A stretch of DNA of 64,000 bases, from NCBI RefSeq assembly GCF_001552735.1, contig NZ_BCRT01000021.1, forward strand, positions 310,001 to 374,000, given 5' to 3'. The notes under the pieces were generated by a model. It did not search any database. It saw only the letters and a list, made by a program, of their open reading frames with translations, and was not told the origin of the DNA. This document shows positions 15,709-23,604 of the stretch, in pieces. Each line of letters begins with the position of its first letter. Position 1 is the first letter of the stretch. Made by a program: the position numbers and the translations under genes. The DNA comes from Sanguibacter suarezii NBRC 16159 (lineage in GTDB: Bacteria; Actinomycetota; Actinomycetes; Actinomycetales; Cellulomonadaceae).

Positions 15709-17303
15709 GCGTTGGACCTCGTATCCATCCACTCGCGCAGCAGCTCGGCGACCTGCTCCGGCTGCTCGTCGACGAGGGTGACCACGTCGGCTCGCTTGCG
15801 CTCGATCTGCAGCTGCTCCGGGCTGGGTCCGCTCGGCAGCTCGGGGAGCTCGACGATCGTCGCGCTGTCCAGGGCCGCGGCGCTGAGGGCCAGCGCGTCG
15901 TCGACGAGGCTCAGCTCGCCGAGGTCGAGGGACTCGCGGGGGTCAGCCTTGGGGCGACGACGCCTGCCGAGCATGATGGCCAGGAGCACCAGGGCGAGCA
16001 GCACGCCACCGGCGATGACGAGCGTCTGGATGGTCTTGGCCTTGGCGGCAGCGGCATCGACGGCCGCTGCGGCGTCGAGGGCGGACTGCGCCGCACTGGC
16101 CGAGGACGTGTCGAAGGCCATCCGGGCGACCGTGACCACGTCGCCGCGCTCGGCGTCGATCCCGGCCGCGGAGGAGACCATGGCCTGCAGGTCGGTCATG
16201 TTGATCGCTGCGGCGGCTTGCTGGTCCACCGCGACGGAGACGGACTGGCGGCGCACGGTGCCCGGCGCGGCGACCGTGTGCTCGGTGAGCTTGTCCACGG
16301 CGTTGTTGGACTCGGCGGTCTCGTTGCGGTAGGCGCCGTCGCCGTCCTCGCCGTCCGGGACAGCGATGTTGTCCGGGCCGAGCACGCCGGTGGCTGCAGA
16401 GTTCGTGCCGGTGTACTCCTCCAGGGTGCTGCGCTCGGTGAGCGCCGGCACTCCTTCGGTCGCGTTGAAGGTCTCCTGGGTGCGTTCGGTCGTGTCGTAG
16501 TCGAGGTCGGCCGTCACCGTGACGACGGCCTTGCCCACGCCGAGGATCGGGTCGAGCATCGACTGGATGGAGGCCGCCACGCGCTCCTCGTAGGCGAGGG
16601 TCTGCTTGTTGGCCCCGCTCGCCGCGGTGCCGGAGCCGACGGCGGAGAGCACGGTGCCGGTCGAGTCGATGACGGCGACGTCGGTCGTCTTCATGCCTTC
16701 CACGCTCGCCGAGACGAGGTGGACGATCGACTGCACCTGGTCGTCGTTGAGGACGGCACCGGACTTGGTCTTGATGAACACCGACGCGGTCGGGTCAGCC
16801 TTGGTGGAGACGAAGACGCTCTCCTCGGGCATGGCGAGCTTGACCGTGGCGGTCTCGACCCCGGCCATCGCCGAGACGGTCTTGCCGATCTCGCCCTCCA
16901 GGGCGCGCTTGTACGTGACGTCCTGCTGGAACTCCGAGGAGCTCATGCCCATGGAGTCGAGCAGCGAGTAGCCACCTTCGCTCGTGGGGGACATCCCGCT
17001 CGCGGCGATCTTCAGGCGCATGTCGTACACCGAGTCCGAGGGCACCAGGATGGTCGCCCCGCCGTTGGTCAGCTCGTAGGCCACGCCCTGCGCGGTGAGC
17101 TGGTCGACGATCGCGCTGGCGTCAGCCGGTGCGAGATCGGTGTACAGCGGGGAGAACTGGGGCCGGGACAGCCAGGCGCTCAGCCCGATCAGCGCGACCG
17201 CGAGGACCGCGACGCCGATCAGCGCGAGGGTGCGCTGGGCGACGGTGAACTCGCGGACGGAGGTGGTGATCCGTCCGAAGGCGGAGGTGATCTGCGGTGG
17301 CAT
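15705..17303 (-). CDS. fliF: Flagellar MS-ring protein FliF
   Basis: FliF forms the membrane ring that starts flagellar assembly. The 532-residue product has two transmembrane helices (about 26-46 and 430-450), a large periplasmic part with YscJ-type ring domains (FSPLYTDLAPADASAIVDQL), and a cytoplasmic C-terminal FliG-binding tail (QPEQVAELLREWM). The ATG shares one base with the fliE stop (TGATG). Confidence 0.96.
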   Translation of the reverse strand: MPPQITSAFGRITTSVREFTVAQRTLALIGVAVLAVALIGLSAWLSRPQFSPLYTDLAPADASAIVDQLTAQGVAYELTNGGATILVPSDSVYDMRLKIAASGMSPTSEGGYSLLDSMGMSSSEFQQDVTYKRALEGEIGKTVSAMAGVETATVKLAMPEESVFVSTKADPTASVFIKTKSGAVLNDDQVQSIVHLVSASVEGMKTTDVAVIDSTGTVLSAVGSGTAASGANKQTLAYEERVAASIQSMLDPILGVGKAVVTVTADLDYDTTERTQETFNATEGVPALTERSTLEEYTGTNSAATGVLGPDNIAVPDGEDGDGAYRNETAESNNAVDKLTEHTVAAPGTVRRQSVSVAVDQQAAAAINMTDLQAMVSSAAGIDAERGDVVTVARMAFDTSSASAAQSALDAAAAVDAAAAKAKTIQTLVIAGGVLLALVLLAIMLGRRRRPKADPRESLDLGELSLVDDALALSAAALDSATIVELPELPSGPSPEQLQIERKRADVVTLVDEQPEQVAELLREWMDTRSNA

Positions 17304-17665
17304 CAGGCCTGCATCCTCATGATCTCGGTGAAGGCGTCGACGGCCTTGTTGCGGATCGCAGCGGTGAGCTCGAGGGTCACCTTCGCCTCGGTCGAGGCGA
17401 CCGTGTAGTCGTGGATGTCGTCGAGGTCACCGGTGACCGCGCGGACCGCCAGGGCGTTGGAGGTGTCCTGCAGCCCTTGGAGGTTGTCCACCGCACCGGT
17501 GAGCACGGAACCGAAGGCGCCCGAGGATGCCGACGTCGCTGCGGCCCCGGCACTCGCAGCGAGGCTGCTCGGGTCGATCACGTCGGGCCGGGTCAGGTAC
17601 CCGGTCCCGGAGACAGCGGACCCGCTGGTCAGGGCCGAGATGGCGTCGAGGGCGGGGATGGTCAT
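17303..17665 (-). CDS. fliE: Flagellar hook-basal body protein FliE
   Basis: FliE joins the MS-ring to the rod. The start is ATG 17665 (MTIPALDAISAL), sharing one base with the flgC stop; the longer open frame upstream is an Arg-rich shadow. The 120-residue product has a variable N-terminus and the conserved FliE end (DIHDYTVASTEAKVTLELTA, then AIRNKAVDAFTEIMRM). Confidence 0.94.
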   Translation of the reverse strand: MTIPALDAISALTSGSAVSGTGYLTRPDVIDPSSLAASAGAAATSASSGAFGSVLTGAVDNLQGLQDTSNALAVRAVTGDLDDIHDYTVASTEAKVTLELTAAIRNKAVDAFTEIMRMQA

Positions 17666-18069
17666 CAGTTGCGTCCGATCTGGAGTGCTGCCTCGTAGGT
17701 CGCCTTGGCCCGGTCGACGACGGCGGCGCTGGCCTGGTAGCCGCGCTGCGCCATGATCATCTGGGACATCTGGCTGCCCATGTCGATGTCTGGGTACTTC
17801 ACGTAGCCCTCGGCGTCGGCGAGGGGGTGCTCGGGCTCGTAGACCATGCGCCCTTCGGCGCTGCCCAGCTCGATGCCCTTGACCTGGACGCCCTGGCCGT
17901 TCTCGGGATAGCCGATGGCCGTGGCCACGACGTAGCGCGCCTGGAAGGCGGCGCCGTCGGTCGCGGTGACGGTGTTCATGTTCGCGAGGTTGTCGCTCAC
18001 CGCGTCGAGCCACTTGCGGTTGACGGTCATCCCGGTGCTGGCGATCCCGATCGCGCCGAAGGTGCCCAT
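17665..18069 (-). CDS. flgC: Flagellar proximal rod protein FlgC
   Basis: A rod subunit of 134 residues. It has the rod/hook N-terminal motif (GIASTGMTVNRKWLDAVSDN, LANMNT) and the FlgC C-terminus (YVKYPDIDMGSQMSQMIMAQ, RGYQASAAVVDRAK). It lies between flgB and fliE with one-base or near-zero junctions on both sides. Confidence 0.96.
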   Translation of the reverse strand: MGTFGAIGIASTGMTVNRKWLDAVSDNLANMNTVTATDGAAFQARYVVATAIGYPENGQGVQVKGIELGSAEGRMVYEPEHPLADAEGYVKYPDIDMGSQMSQMIMAQRGYQASAAVVDRAKATYEAALQIGRN

Positions 18070-18410
18070 CAGTTCGTCCTCATGGCCGTGCGAAGGGAGG
18101 AGAAGGTGCCGTCCACCGCTTGTGTGGCCAGCTGATAACGCAGGTTCGTGTCGACATTGAGCAGCGTCTCTGCGTCGAGGTTGACGTTGTTGCCGTCCAA
18201 CCGGGTGGGCTCCAGGGACCGAGCCTCGCTCGCGGTGACTGCGCCGTCGCCGCGCCGGACTGCCGAGGCGAGCTCGCTCTCGAAGGAGACGCGCCCGGCG
18301 AGGTAGTTCGGGGTGTTGATGTTGGCGACGTTGTTCGCGATCACCCGCTGGCGGAGCGCGAGACCGTCCAGGGCGCTGTTGAGCGCCACATAGGTCACAG
18401 AATCGAACAC
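18069..18410 (-). CDS. flgB: Flagellar proximal rod protein FlgB
   Basis: A rod subunit. I place the start at GTG 18410 (VFDSVTYVALNSALDGL), giving 113 residues, because GGGGA lies 5 nt upstream and the FlgB family starts here. The codon at 18521 would add a 37-residue extension and would lie upstream of the predicted transcription start. The motif RQRVIANNVANINTPNYLAG and the C-terminal LRYQLATQAVDGTFSSLRTA are typical. It is the first gene of the long rod-ring-export operon and has its own sigma-28-type promoter. Confidence 0.94.
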   Translation of the reverse strand: MFDSVTYVALNSALDGLALRQRVIANNVANINTPNYLAGRVSFESELASAVRRGDGAVTASEARSLEPTRLDGNNVNLDAETLLNVDTNLRYQLATQAVDGTFSSLRTAMRTN

Positions 18411-18484
18411 GGCTGTCCCCTGAGTAGTGGGTTGGAACGGCCGATCCGTGGCCTGAGTACGCGAGCCGTCCTGGCTCACTCTGA

Positions 18485-18512
18485 CTATCGGTTGCCTGGT
18501 GGGAGCTATGAG
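18485..18512 (-). promoter_or_regulatory. Sigma-28-type promoter of the flgB operon
   Basis: On the minus strand CTCAT (18512-18508), 15 nt, then ACCGATAG (18492-18485). Predicted initiation is near 18478, giving about 68 nt of leader before flgB. Confidence 0.75.
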
Positions 18513-18549
18513 GACTTTCATCCGTCCGCTCTTGTCAGGACCGGGGGTG

Positions 18550-18936
18550 TCACCCCAGGGTGTCGAGGTAGACCGCCTGCGGGGCGTTGCGCCGGCGCAG
18601 GGTGTCAGCCACCCGCAGGTGCGCGCGAGTGGTCACCAACGTCTCGTTGAGGGTCGCGGTGAGCACGCGCTGCTGGTTGACGACGGCCTCTGCGCGTCCG
18701 CGCAGGGCGTCGGGCAGCGGGCCGAGGTCGGTCGGGGGGACCCACTGCGCTGCGAGGAGCAGGTCTGCGACGGCCGGAGCGTCGTCGCCCGGGGAGTCCT
18801 GAGCGGTGACCGTCGGCGGCCGGACGAGGAGCTGGTGCGTGCGCTGGATGTCAGTCTCGAGCTCGTCGAGAACAGCCTCCCAGCGAGCGGTCGCGGTCAC
18901 GGTCTCAGCCGACACCGAGGACACCACCGACGCCAA
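18550..18936 (-). CDS. FliT-like hypothetical protein downstream of fliS
   Basis: A small, mostly helical protein of up to 128 residues with no recognisable catalytic motif. Position directly after fliS, and size, suggest a FliT-type chaperone for FliD or other axial proteins, but I see no sequence signature that proves it. ATG 18936 overlaps fliS by 32 bp; GTG 18915 (VSAETVTATAR) or GTG 18900 are alternative starts with less overlap. It ends 38 bp before the flgB promoter. Confidence 0.7.
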   Translation of the reverse strand: MASVVSSVSAETVTATARWEAVLDELETDIQRTHQLLVRPPTVTAQDSPGDDAPAVADLLLAAQWVPPTDLGPLPDALRGRAEAVVNQQRVLTATLNETLVTTRAHLRVADTLRRRNAPQAVYLDTLG

Positions 18937-19375
18937 CCATGGTGGCGTTGGCCGAGGAACGGTTCGCCGCGGACGAGCGCGCAGCGGACGGGGTCAGGCT
19001 GGCGGCCGCCTCGTGCCAGGCCGCACGCAGCGGCTCGACCGTCGCACGGCAGGCCGCGGTGACCTGCGGGTCACGAGTGATGTTGGCGCGGATGAGCTCA
19101 CCGAGGAGGTGGGTGTACAGAGCGTGCAGCCCCGGCCCCCCGTCCCACGCGGTCACGTCGAGGGTGACCAAGAGCTCGGCAACGATGTCCTGAGCGTGGG
19201 TGAGCTGGGTGTTGGACTCCACGAGGTCACCAGCCAGCTGGGCCTTGCCCGCGCGGTCCAGGTCGAGGACCAGCCGGTCGTAGAGCATCGTCAGCAGACG
19301 AGCCGGGCTCGAGCTGAGGACGGTGTCGTTGAGAAACTGCGCACGCTGGGCGTCGGAGCTCATCAGGTTGCTCAT
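18905..19375 (-). CDS. fliS: Flagellin chaperone FliS
   Basis: FliS binds the C-terminus of newly made flagellin and prevents premature polymerisation. The start is ATG 19375 (MSNLMSSDAQRAQFLND); the frame upstream to 19462 overlaps the fliD 3' end and its promoter. The product has FLNDTVLSSSPARLLTMLYD, LDLDRAG and GLHALYTHLLGELIRANI, all family features, and a Ser/Ala/Gly-rich tail. The promoter -10 ends at 19383, so transcription is expected to begin at or within 1-2 nt of the ATG, making fliS essentially leaderless. MSSD (19363) is a possible alternative start. Confidence 0.9.
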   Translation of the reverse strand: MSNLMSSDAQRAQFLNDTVLSSSPARLLTMLYDRLVLDLDRAGKAQLAGDLVESNTQLTHAQDIVAELLVTLDVTAWDGGPGLHALYTHLLGELIRANITRDPQVTAACRATVEPLRAAWHEAAASLTPSAARSSAANRSSANATMVGVGGVLGVG

Positions 19376-19382
19376 GACGGAC

Positions 19383-19410
19383 CTATCGGCTCCGGGTGAG
19401 CGGGTATGAG
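19383..19410 (-). promoter_or_regulatory. Sigma-28-type promoter of fliS
   Basis: On the minus strand CTCAT (19410-19406), 15 nt, then GCCGATAG (19390-19383). It lies wholly between the fliD stop and the fliS ATG. Confidence 0.8.
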
Positions 19411-19419
19411 GACTCTGGA

Positions 19420-20805
19420 TCAGCTCGACGACGAGAGGCCGGCGAGCTGGCCGGCGAGCCACGAGGACTGCGCGTTGAGGCCGCTGAGAGTGACCTCGAG
19501 GGCTGAGTACGTCTTCTGCAGGCCTTCCTTGCGCACTGCGAGACGCCGGTCCCAGTCCTCGACCTGCGAGGACAGGTTCTTGCTGAAGCTCTCCTGGTTG
19601 ACGATCTTCTGGGTGAGGCTGCCGTCGATCTTGTCCGAGGCGCGCGTCGCGACCTCGGCGACGCGCTCGGCCACGCCTGAGACGATCCGCTGGACCTTGG
19701 CCGGGTCAGCGGCCATGGCGGCGGTGAACTTAGCCTCATCGAAGGTGAAGGTCCCGTCCTTGCCGATGACGATCCCGACCTCGGAGGGCGAGAACCCGTC
19801 GACGGGATACGAGACAGCAGAGACGATCGCCTGGTTGAGCGACCGGGTCGCGCTGTCACCACCCAGCACACCAGCGGTGATGACGGTCCCGCCATCAGAG
19901 GCTGTGGTCGTGGTGGTCGCGGTGCGGGACTTGATCTCGGACAGCACCACGCCCACCGCACCGACGAGGTCGGAGGCGAGCTTCTTCAGGGCCGTGTTGT
20001 CGCGGGCCACCGTCACGGTGACAGGCGTCGGCTCGAGGGCGGAGACGGTGATGCTCACGCCGCCGAGCACGTCGGAGAAGGTGTTGGTCGCGGAGGTCAC
20101 CGGCTGGTTGCCCCACAGGGTGATCTGCGCGTCGCCGGCCGCCACGATCGCGCCGGCACGGCCGATGAGCGGAGCCGGTGCCGTACCCGCCTGGATGTCC
20201 GCCTCGGCTACGGTGCCCACGTGCAGATCGAAGGCGGCGACCGCGCCGGTGTTCTTCGCGGTGAGCTGCAGGCGGGACTCGGTCTCGGAGATCTTCACCA
20301 CGCTCGCGGTGATGCCCGTGTCGGCCGTGTTGAGCTTGGCGGCGAAGCCCGCGAGGTCGGTGACGTCCGTGAGGTCGACGACGGTCGCCTTGGCGGTCGC
20401 GCCGCTGCCTGTGGCGAGCGTGACGCTGGACGGGAGCGGATCGCCGAGCAGACTCTCCAGGGTGGTGACGGTGCCGCTGACGGAGGTCTGCGCGGAGGCC
20501 AGCTTGTCGACGCTGAAGCTCAGCGAGGAGGCCTGCGCCCCTGAGGTGGCCGTCGCGGTCACCGACTTCCCCGAGCTCGTAGCGGTCACGGCGTCCCAGG
20601 AGGTGGGCTTCGCCGCAGCCTTGGCCGCATCGGCGAGGGAGGCCACCCGGGTGTTGAGGCCTTGGAGAGCGGTGATGAAGGACTGGGTGCTGGTGACCTT
20701 CGACTTGAGCAGGGTCTGGGGCATCGCCTCGACCTGCATGAGCTGGGTGATCAGCGCCGTGGTGTCCAGCCCGCTGACCAGTCCGTCGATGCCCATCCCT
20801 GCCAT
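19420..20805 (-). CDS. fliD: Flagellar filament cap protein FliD
   Basis: FliD is the cap under which flagellin subunits fold onto the growing filament. I start it at ATG 20805 (MAGMGIDGLVSGLDTTALIT), the usual FliD N-terminus, giving 461 residues; the codon at 20844 adds an unrelated 13-residue leader. The N-terminal coiled-coil (IDGLVSGLDTTALITQLMQV) and C-terminal region (SFSKNLSSQVEDWDRRLAVR, KEGLQKTYSALEVTLSGLNA) are conserved, with a Thr/Ala-rich variable middle. It follows fliC after a strong hairpin, so it is probably expressed by read-through or its own promoter; none was obvious. Confidence 0.95.
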   Translation of the reverse strand: MAGMGIDGLVSGLDTTALITQLMQVEAMPQTLLKSKVTSTQSFITALQGLNTRVASLADAAKAAAKPTSWDAVTATSSGKSVTATATSGAQASSLSFSVDKLASAQTSVSGTVTTLESLLGDPLPSSVTLATGSGATAKATVVDLTDVTDLAGFAAKLNTADTGITASVVKISETESRLQLTAKNTGAVAAFDLHVGTVAEADIQAGTAPAPLIGRAGAIVAAGDAQITLWGNQPVTSATNTFSDVLGGVSITVSALEPTPVTVTVARDNTALKKLASDLVGAVGVVLSEIKSRTATTTTTASDGGTVITAGVLGGDSATRSLNQAIVSAVSYPVDGFSPSEVGIVIGKDGTFTFDEAKFTAAMAADPAKVQRIVSGVAERVAEVATRASDKIDGSLTQKIVNQESFSKNLSSQVEDWDRRLAVRKEGLQKTYSALEVTLSGLNAQSSWLAGQLAGLSSSS

Positions 20806-20880
20806 GAGGTGCTCCTGTCTCCAGTGTCGTCGTGCATGCCCCACGGCGGGAGCAGCATGGTCGTGCCGTGCCGCGAAAGC

Positions 20881-20923
20881 CGACCGGCGGTGGCGGGACT
20901 GCCTGTCCCCCCACCGCCGGTCG
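20881..20923 (-). terminator. Hairpin terminator after fliC
   Basis: Arms CGACCGGCGGTGG (20881-20893) and CCACCGCCGGTCG (20911-20923) pair perfectly. The stem continues inside through GGGAC/GTCCC around a 5-nt loop. It lies 73 bp after the fliC stop. There is no long T-run, as is common in GC-rich genomes. It could cap highly expressed flagellin mRNA while allowing limited transcription of fliD. Confidence 0.75.
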
Positions 20924-20995
20924 ATGCTGCGGTCGTTCAGTCGAACTGTGATGCAGTGGCGCGGTGGTGCTTCGACTCAGTCAGTGCTGACCGGA

Positions 20996-22210
20996 TCAAC
21001 GCAGGAGCGAGAGCACGCCCTGGGGGATCTGGTTGGCCTGCGCGAGCATCGCCGTGCCAGCCTGCGAGAGGATCTGGGCACGGGTGAAGCTGACCATCTC
21101 GGAGGCCATGTCCGTGTCGCGGATGCGCGACTCGGAAGCCGAGAGGTTCTCGACCGCGACGTTGACATTCTTGATGGTGTGCTCGAGGCGGTTCTGCACG
21201 GCACCCAGGCCTGCACGAGCGGTCGAAACCTTCTCGATCTGAGCGTCGATGAGCTTGATCGAGTCCTGCGCGTTGGCGGCGGAGTCGAACTTGAGACCCG
21301 AACCCGCGCTGGTGCCAGGAGCGGTGGCAGCGGCGATACCGACACCCGGAGCCGTGATAGCAACCTTGCCACCGTCGTTGGCCTTCACGGTGATCCCGGT
21401 ACCGGCGCCGTTAGCGTCCTTGTTCACCGAGACCGTGAAGTTGGCTGCGAAGTTCGCGTCAGAACGGAGAGCGTTCGCGTAGTCCTCCACGCTCGTGACG
21501 GTCGTGTTGGGCACGGTACCGACCTTGCCGAAGTCCAGCGTCCCGGTAGTGACCGTGGTGGCTGTCGCAGGATCGGTGGGAAGGGGGCCGCCCTTGGTGC
21601 TGGTGAAGGTCGCTGCACCAGTGGTGAGTGCACTCACTGCAGCAATGTCGAAGGAGGTACCCGTGGCGGCGGTGGAGCCGCTCTTGAGTGCAGTCGCAAC
21701 CCCAGTGACACTTGCACCGGACAGGTCGACCGTGATCTGGCTGTTGCTGTCTGCGCCAGCGCCGACCTGGAAGGTCAGCTTGGTCTGGGAACCATCGAGC
21801 AGGTTGGTTCCGTTGAAGTTCGTCGACTTGCCGATGCGGTCCAGCTCGGAGACGAGGCTGTCGGACTCGGTCTGGATGTTCTCGCGAGCCTTGGTGTTGT
21901 TCGAGTCGTTGGCGCCCTGGACGGCCAGGTCACGCACGCGCTGCAGGATCGCGTGGACCTCGGTGAGTGCGCCTTCAGCGGTCTGCACCACGGAGATGCC
22001 GTCCTGGGCGTTGCGGGCGGCGACCTTGAGGCCACCGACCTGTGAGCGCAGGCCCTCGGAGATCGCGAGGCCGGCAGCGTCGTCGGCTGCACGGTTGATG
22101 CGGAAACCGGAGGAGAGCTTCTCGAGCGACTTGCTCAGGTCGTTCTGGGTGTTGGAGAGGTTGCGGTAGGAGTTGACTGCCGCGATGTTCTGGTTGATCG
22201 AGAGACCCAT
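20996..22210 (-). CDS. fliC: Flagellin FliC
   Basis: The filament subunit, 404 residues. The conserved N-terminal D0/D1 begins GLSINQNIAAVNSYRNLSNT and has SSGFRINRAADDAAGLAISE. The C-terminal D1/D0 has ESRIRDTDMASEMVSFTRAQ and ILSQAGTAMLAQANQIPQGV, ending LSLLR. A Thr/Ala/Gly-rich variable middle (about 180-320) lies between. ATG 22210 is preceded by GGAAGAAG; the longer frame to 22267 adds a non-conserved leader and would start at the predicted transcription start. Gene order fliA-fliC-fliD-fliS is typical. Confidence 0.97.
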   Translation of the reverse strand: MGLSINQNIAAVNSYRNLSNTQNDLSKSLEKLSSGFRINRAADDAAGLAISEGLRSQVGGLKVAARNAQDGISVVQTAEGALTEVHAILQRVRDLAVQGANDSNNTKARENIQTESDSLVSELDRIGKSTNFNGTNLLDGSQTKLTFQVGAGADSNSQITVDLSGASVTGVATALKSGSTAATGTSFDIAAVSALTTGAATFTSTKGGPLPTDPATATTVTTGTLDFGKVGTVPNTTVTSVEDYANALRSDANFAANFTVSVNKDANGAGTGITVKANDGGKVAITAPGVGIAAATAPGTSAGSGLKFDSAANAQDSIKLIDAQIEKVSTARAGLGAVQNRLEHTIKNVNVAVENLSASESRIRDTDMASEMVSFTRAQILSQAGTAMLAQANQIPQGVLSLLR

Positions 22211-22272
22211 GATGATCTTCTTCCGTGAAAGGGGGCCGAACAGAGGCGCCCGTCCGTGGGCTGCCACCCGTC

Positions 22273-22300
22273 CTATCGGCCCCGCCCACGTTCACATGAG
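22273..22300 (-). promoter_or_regulatory. Sigma-28-type promoter of fliC
   Basis: On the minus strand CTCAT (22300-22296), 15 nt, then GCCGATAG (22280-22273), giving about 56 nt of leader. Just upstream are two direct repeats of GAAAAGTTCT at a 13-bp period, AT-rich for this genome, possibly an UP element or an activator site. Confidence 0.82.
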
Positions 22301-22360
22301 AACTTTTCTGAAGAACTTTTCCGCAGAGGTTCTTCGGTGCCTCACACGCTCTAGGGGGCG

Positions 22361-23245
22361 TCAGCCGACGGCGATGAGCCCGGGCTGCCCGCCCGCCTCG
22401 ACAGCCCCGTCGAGGGCCGCACCCGCGACCGCCATCCCGGCGATCGCGACACTGGATGCGTTGCGGGTGGCGCGCTCCGCGATCGCGGCGAAGTACGTCT
22501 CGCGGCGCCGCTGAGCCACACCTTCGGGCTGAGCCGCCGCAGGGACCATCGCGGGGTCGAGGTGGGTGTTGAGCCCGTCCCGCAGGAGCAGCATCGCCTC
22601 CGCACGTAGCTGGCTAACCCGAGACTGCGTGACGCCCAGGTCCTTGGCGATATCTGTCACCGACCGGTCGTGGAAGAACACCTGCTCGACGACGACCCGC
22701 AGCCGCTCCGGAAGTGTCTCGACTGCGGCGCGCAGGTAGCGCAGACGCTCGTCGACGATCACGGTCTCCTCCGGTCCCACCTCGCGGGCCGGCAGAACCT
22801 CGGCAAGCGCGCCGTCGTAGCCCTCGAGGCTGAGCACCCGGGTCGCAGCGTGCTCGCGAGCGCTGTCCACCTCGCTGACGTCGACGCCGAGAGCCGCAGC
22901 CAGCTCGGTGCGGGTCGGGGTCCGGCCGAGGTCGGCAGTGAGGTCGTCGGCGACGGAGGTCAGGCGCCGGGCCCGCTGGCGAGCACCTCGGGTGACCCAG
23001 TCCATCGACCGGAGCTCATCGACCATGGCGCCCTTGATCCGGATCGCGGCATAGCGGTTGAACGGCACACCGGTGGTCACGTCGTACGCTCGCGCAGCTT
23101 GGACCAGCGCCAACGCTCCCGCCGACGCCAGCTCGTCCCGAGAGACATGGCTGGGGACGCGCATGAGCAGCTCGCTGACGTGGTACCCGATCAGCGGGAG
23201 GTTCTGGGTGACCAGAGATGCCTGGTCTGCGTCCAAGGGCTGCAT
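22361..23245 (-). CDS. fliA: RNA polymerase sigma factor FliA/WhiG (sigma-28) family
   Basis: This is the probable master sigma factor for the motility promoters seen in this window. Sigma region 2 (DELASAGALALVQAARAYDV, FNRYAAIRIKGAMVDELRSM, DWVTRGARQRAR), region 3 (LGRTPTRTELAAALGVDVSE) and the region 4 helix-turn-helix (SVTDIAKDLGVTQSRVSQLR) are all present. A 45-residue Ala-rich extension follows region 4, longer than usual. I use ATG 23245 (294 residues) because a promoter -10 ends at 23253; TTG 23254 is the other option. No flgM anti-sigma gene is in the window. Confidence 0.93.
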   Translation of the reverse strand: MQPLDADQASLVTQNLPLIGYHVSELLMRVPSHVSRDELASAGALALVQAARAYDVTTGVPFNRYAAIRIKGAMVDELRSMDWVTRGARQRARRLTSVADDLTADLGRTPTRTELAAALGVDVSEVDSAREHAATRVLSLEGYDGALAEVLPAREVGPEETVIVDERLRYLRAAVETLPERLRVVVEQVFFHDRSVTDIAKDLGVTQSRVSQLRAEAMLLLRDGLNTHLDPAMVPAAAQPEGVAQRRRETYFAAIAERATRNASSVAIAGMAVAGAALDGAVEAGGQPGLIAVG

Positions 23246-23252
23246 GTCAACC

Positions 23253-23281
23253 AATATCGGGGGTACGGCGGATTAGTTCAA
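23253..23281 (-). promoter_or_regulatory. Housekeeping-type promoter of fliA
   Basis: On the minus strand TTGAAC (23281-23276), a 17-nt spacer, then GATATT (23258-23253). Expected initiation falls at ATG 23245, so the sigma-factor mRNA may be leaderless. Confidence 0.55.
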
Positions 23282-23524
23282 CCTTGAGCAATCGTTTTCA
23301 CCCGCTCCACAAAGTGATCACGCAGTCTTGGCAATGGGGAGAAGTCCCCATGGGGCCTCGTCTCGCCTGACAGCGGTTTCATGCCATCCCTCGCTGACCT
23401 GCGTAAACGCTTACCAACCCGGTCAGCCGACCGCGAGGCGGACAATGGGCATGGCCACCACCTCGTCTACGCCGCGCACTCATGGGATCCTGGCCGCCCA
23501 GGTGACATCAGCATGCCCGAACAC
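23282..23524. other. Divergent intergenic region between fliA and flgN
   Basis: No convincing gene. The 320-bp gap between fliA and flgN holds the fliA promoter at one end and the flgN promoter at the other. Short open frames here have no homology that I recognise. This is the natural place for regulators of the flagellar hierarchy to bind. Confidence 0.6.
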
Positions 23525-23552
23525 CTCATGGCCGCAGCGGATCTACCGATGT
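23525..23552 (+). promoter_or_regulatory. Sigma-28-type promoter of flgN-flgK-flgL-fliW
   Basis: CTCAT (23525-23529), 15 nt, then ACCGATGT (23545-23552), the same spacing as the minus-strand sites. Predicted start near 23559 gives about 46 nt of leader to flgN. Confidence 0.65.
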
Positions 23553-23604
23553 GCATGGTGTAGGCATCACTGCACCAACGATCACGACAAGGAGCGAAGC
23601 CTTC

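Noticed and set aside
19406-22045. An 879-residue plus-strand open frame opposite fliD and fliC
   Set aside because: Antisense shadow of two well-recognised flagellar genes; Ser/Ala/Thr/Arg-rich with no ribosome site.
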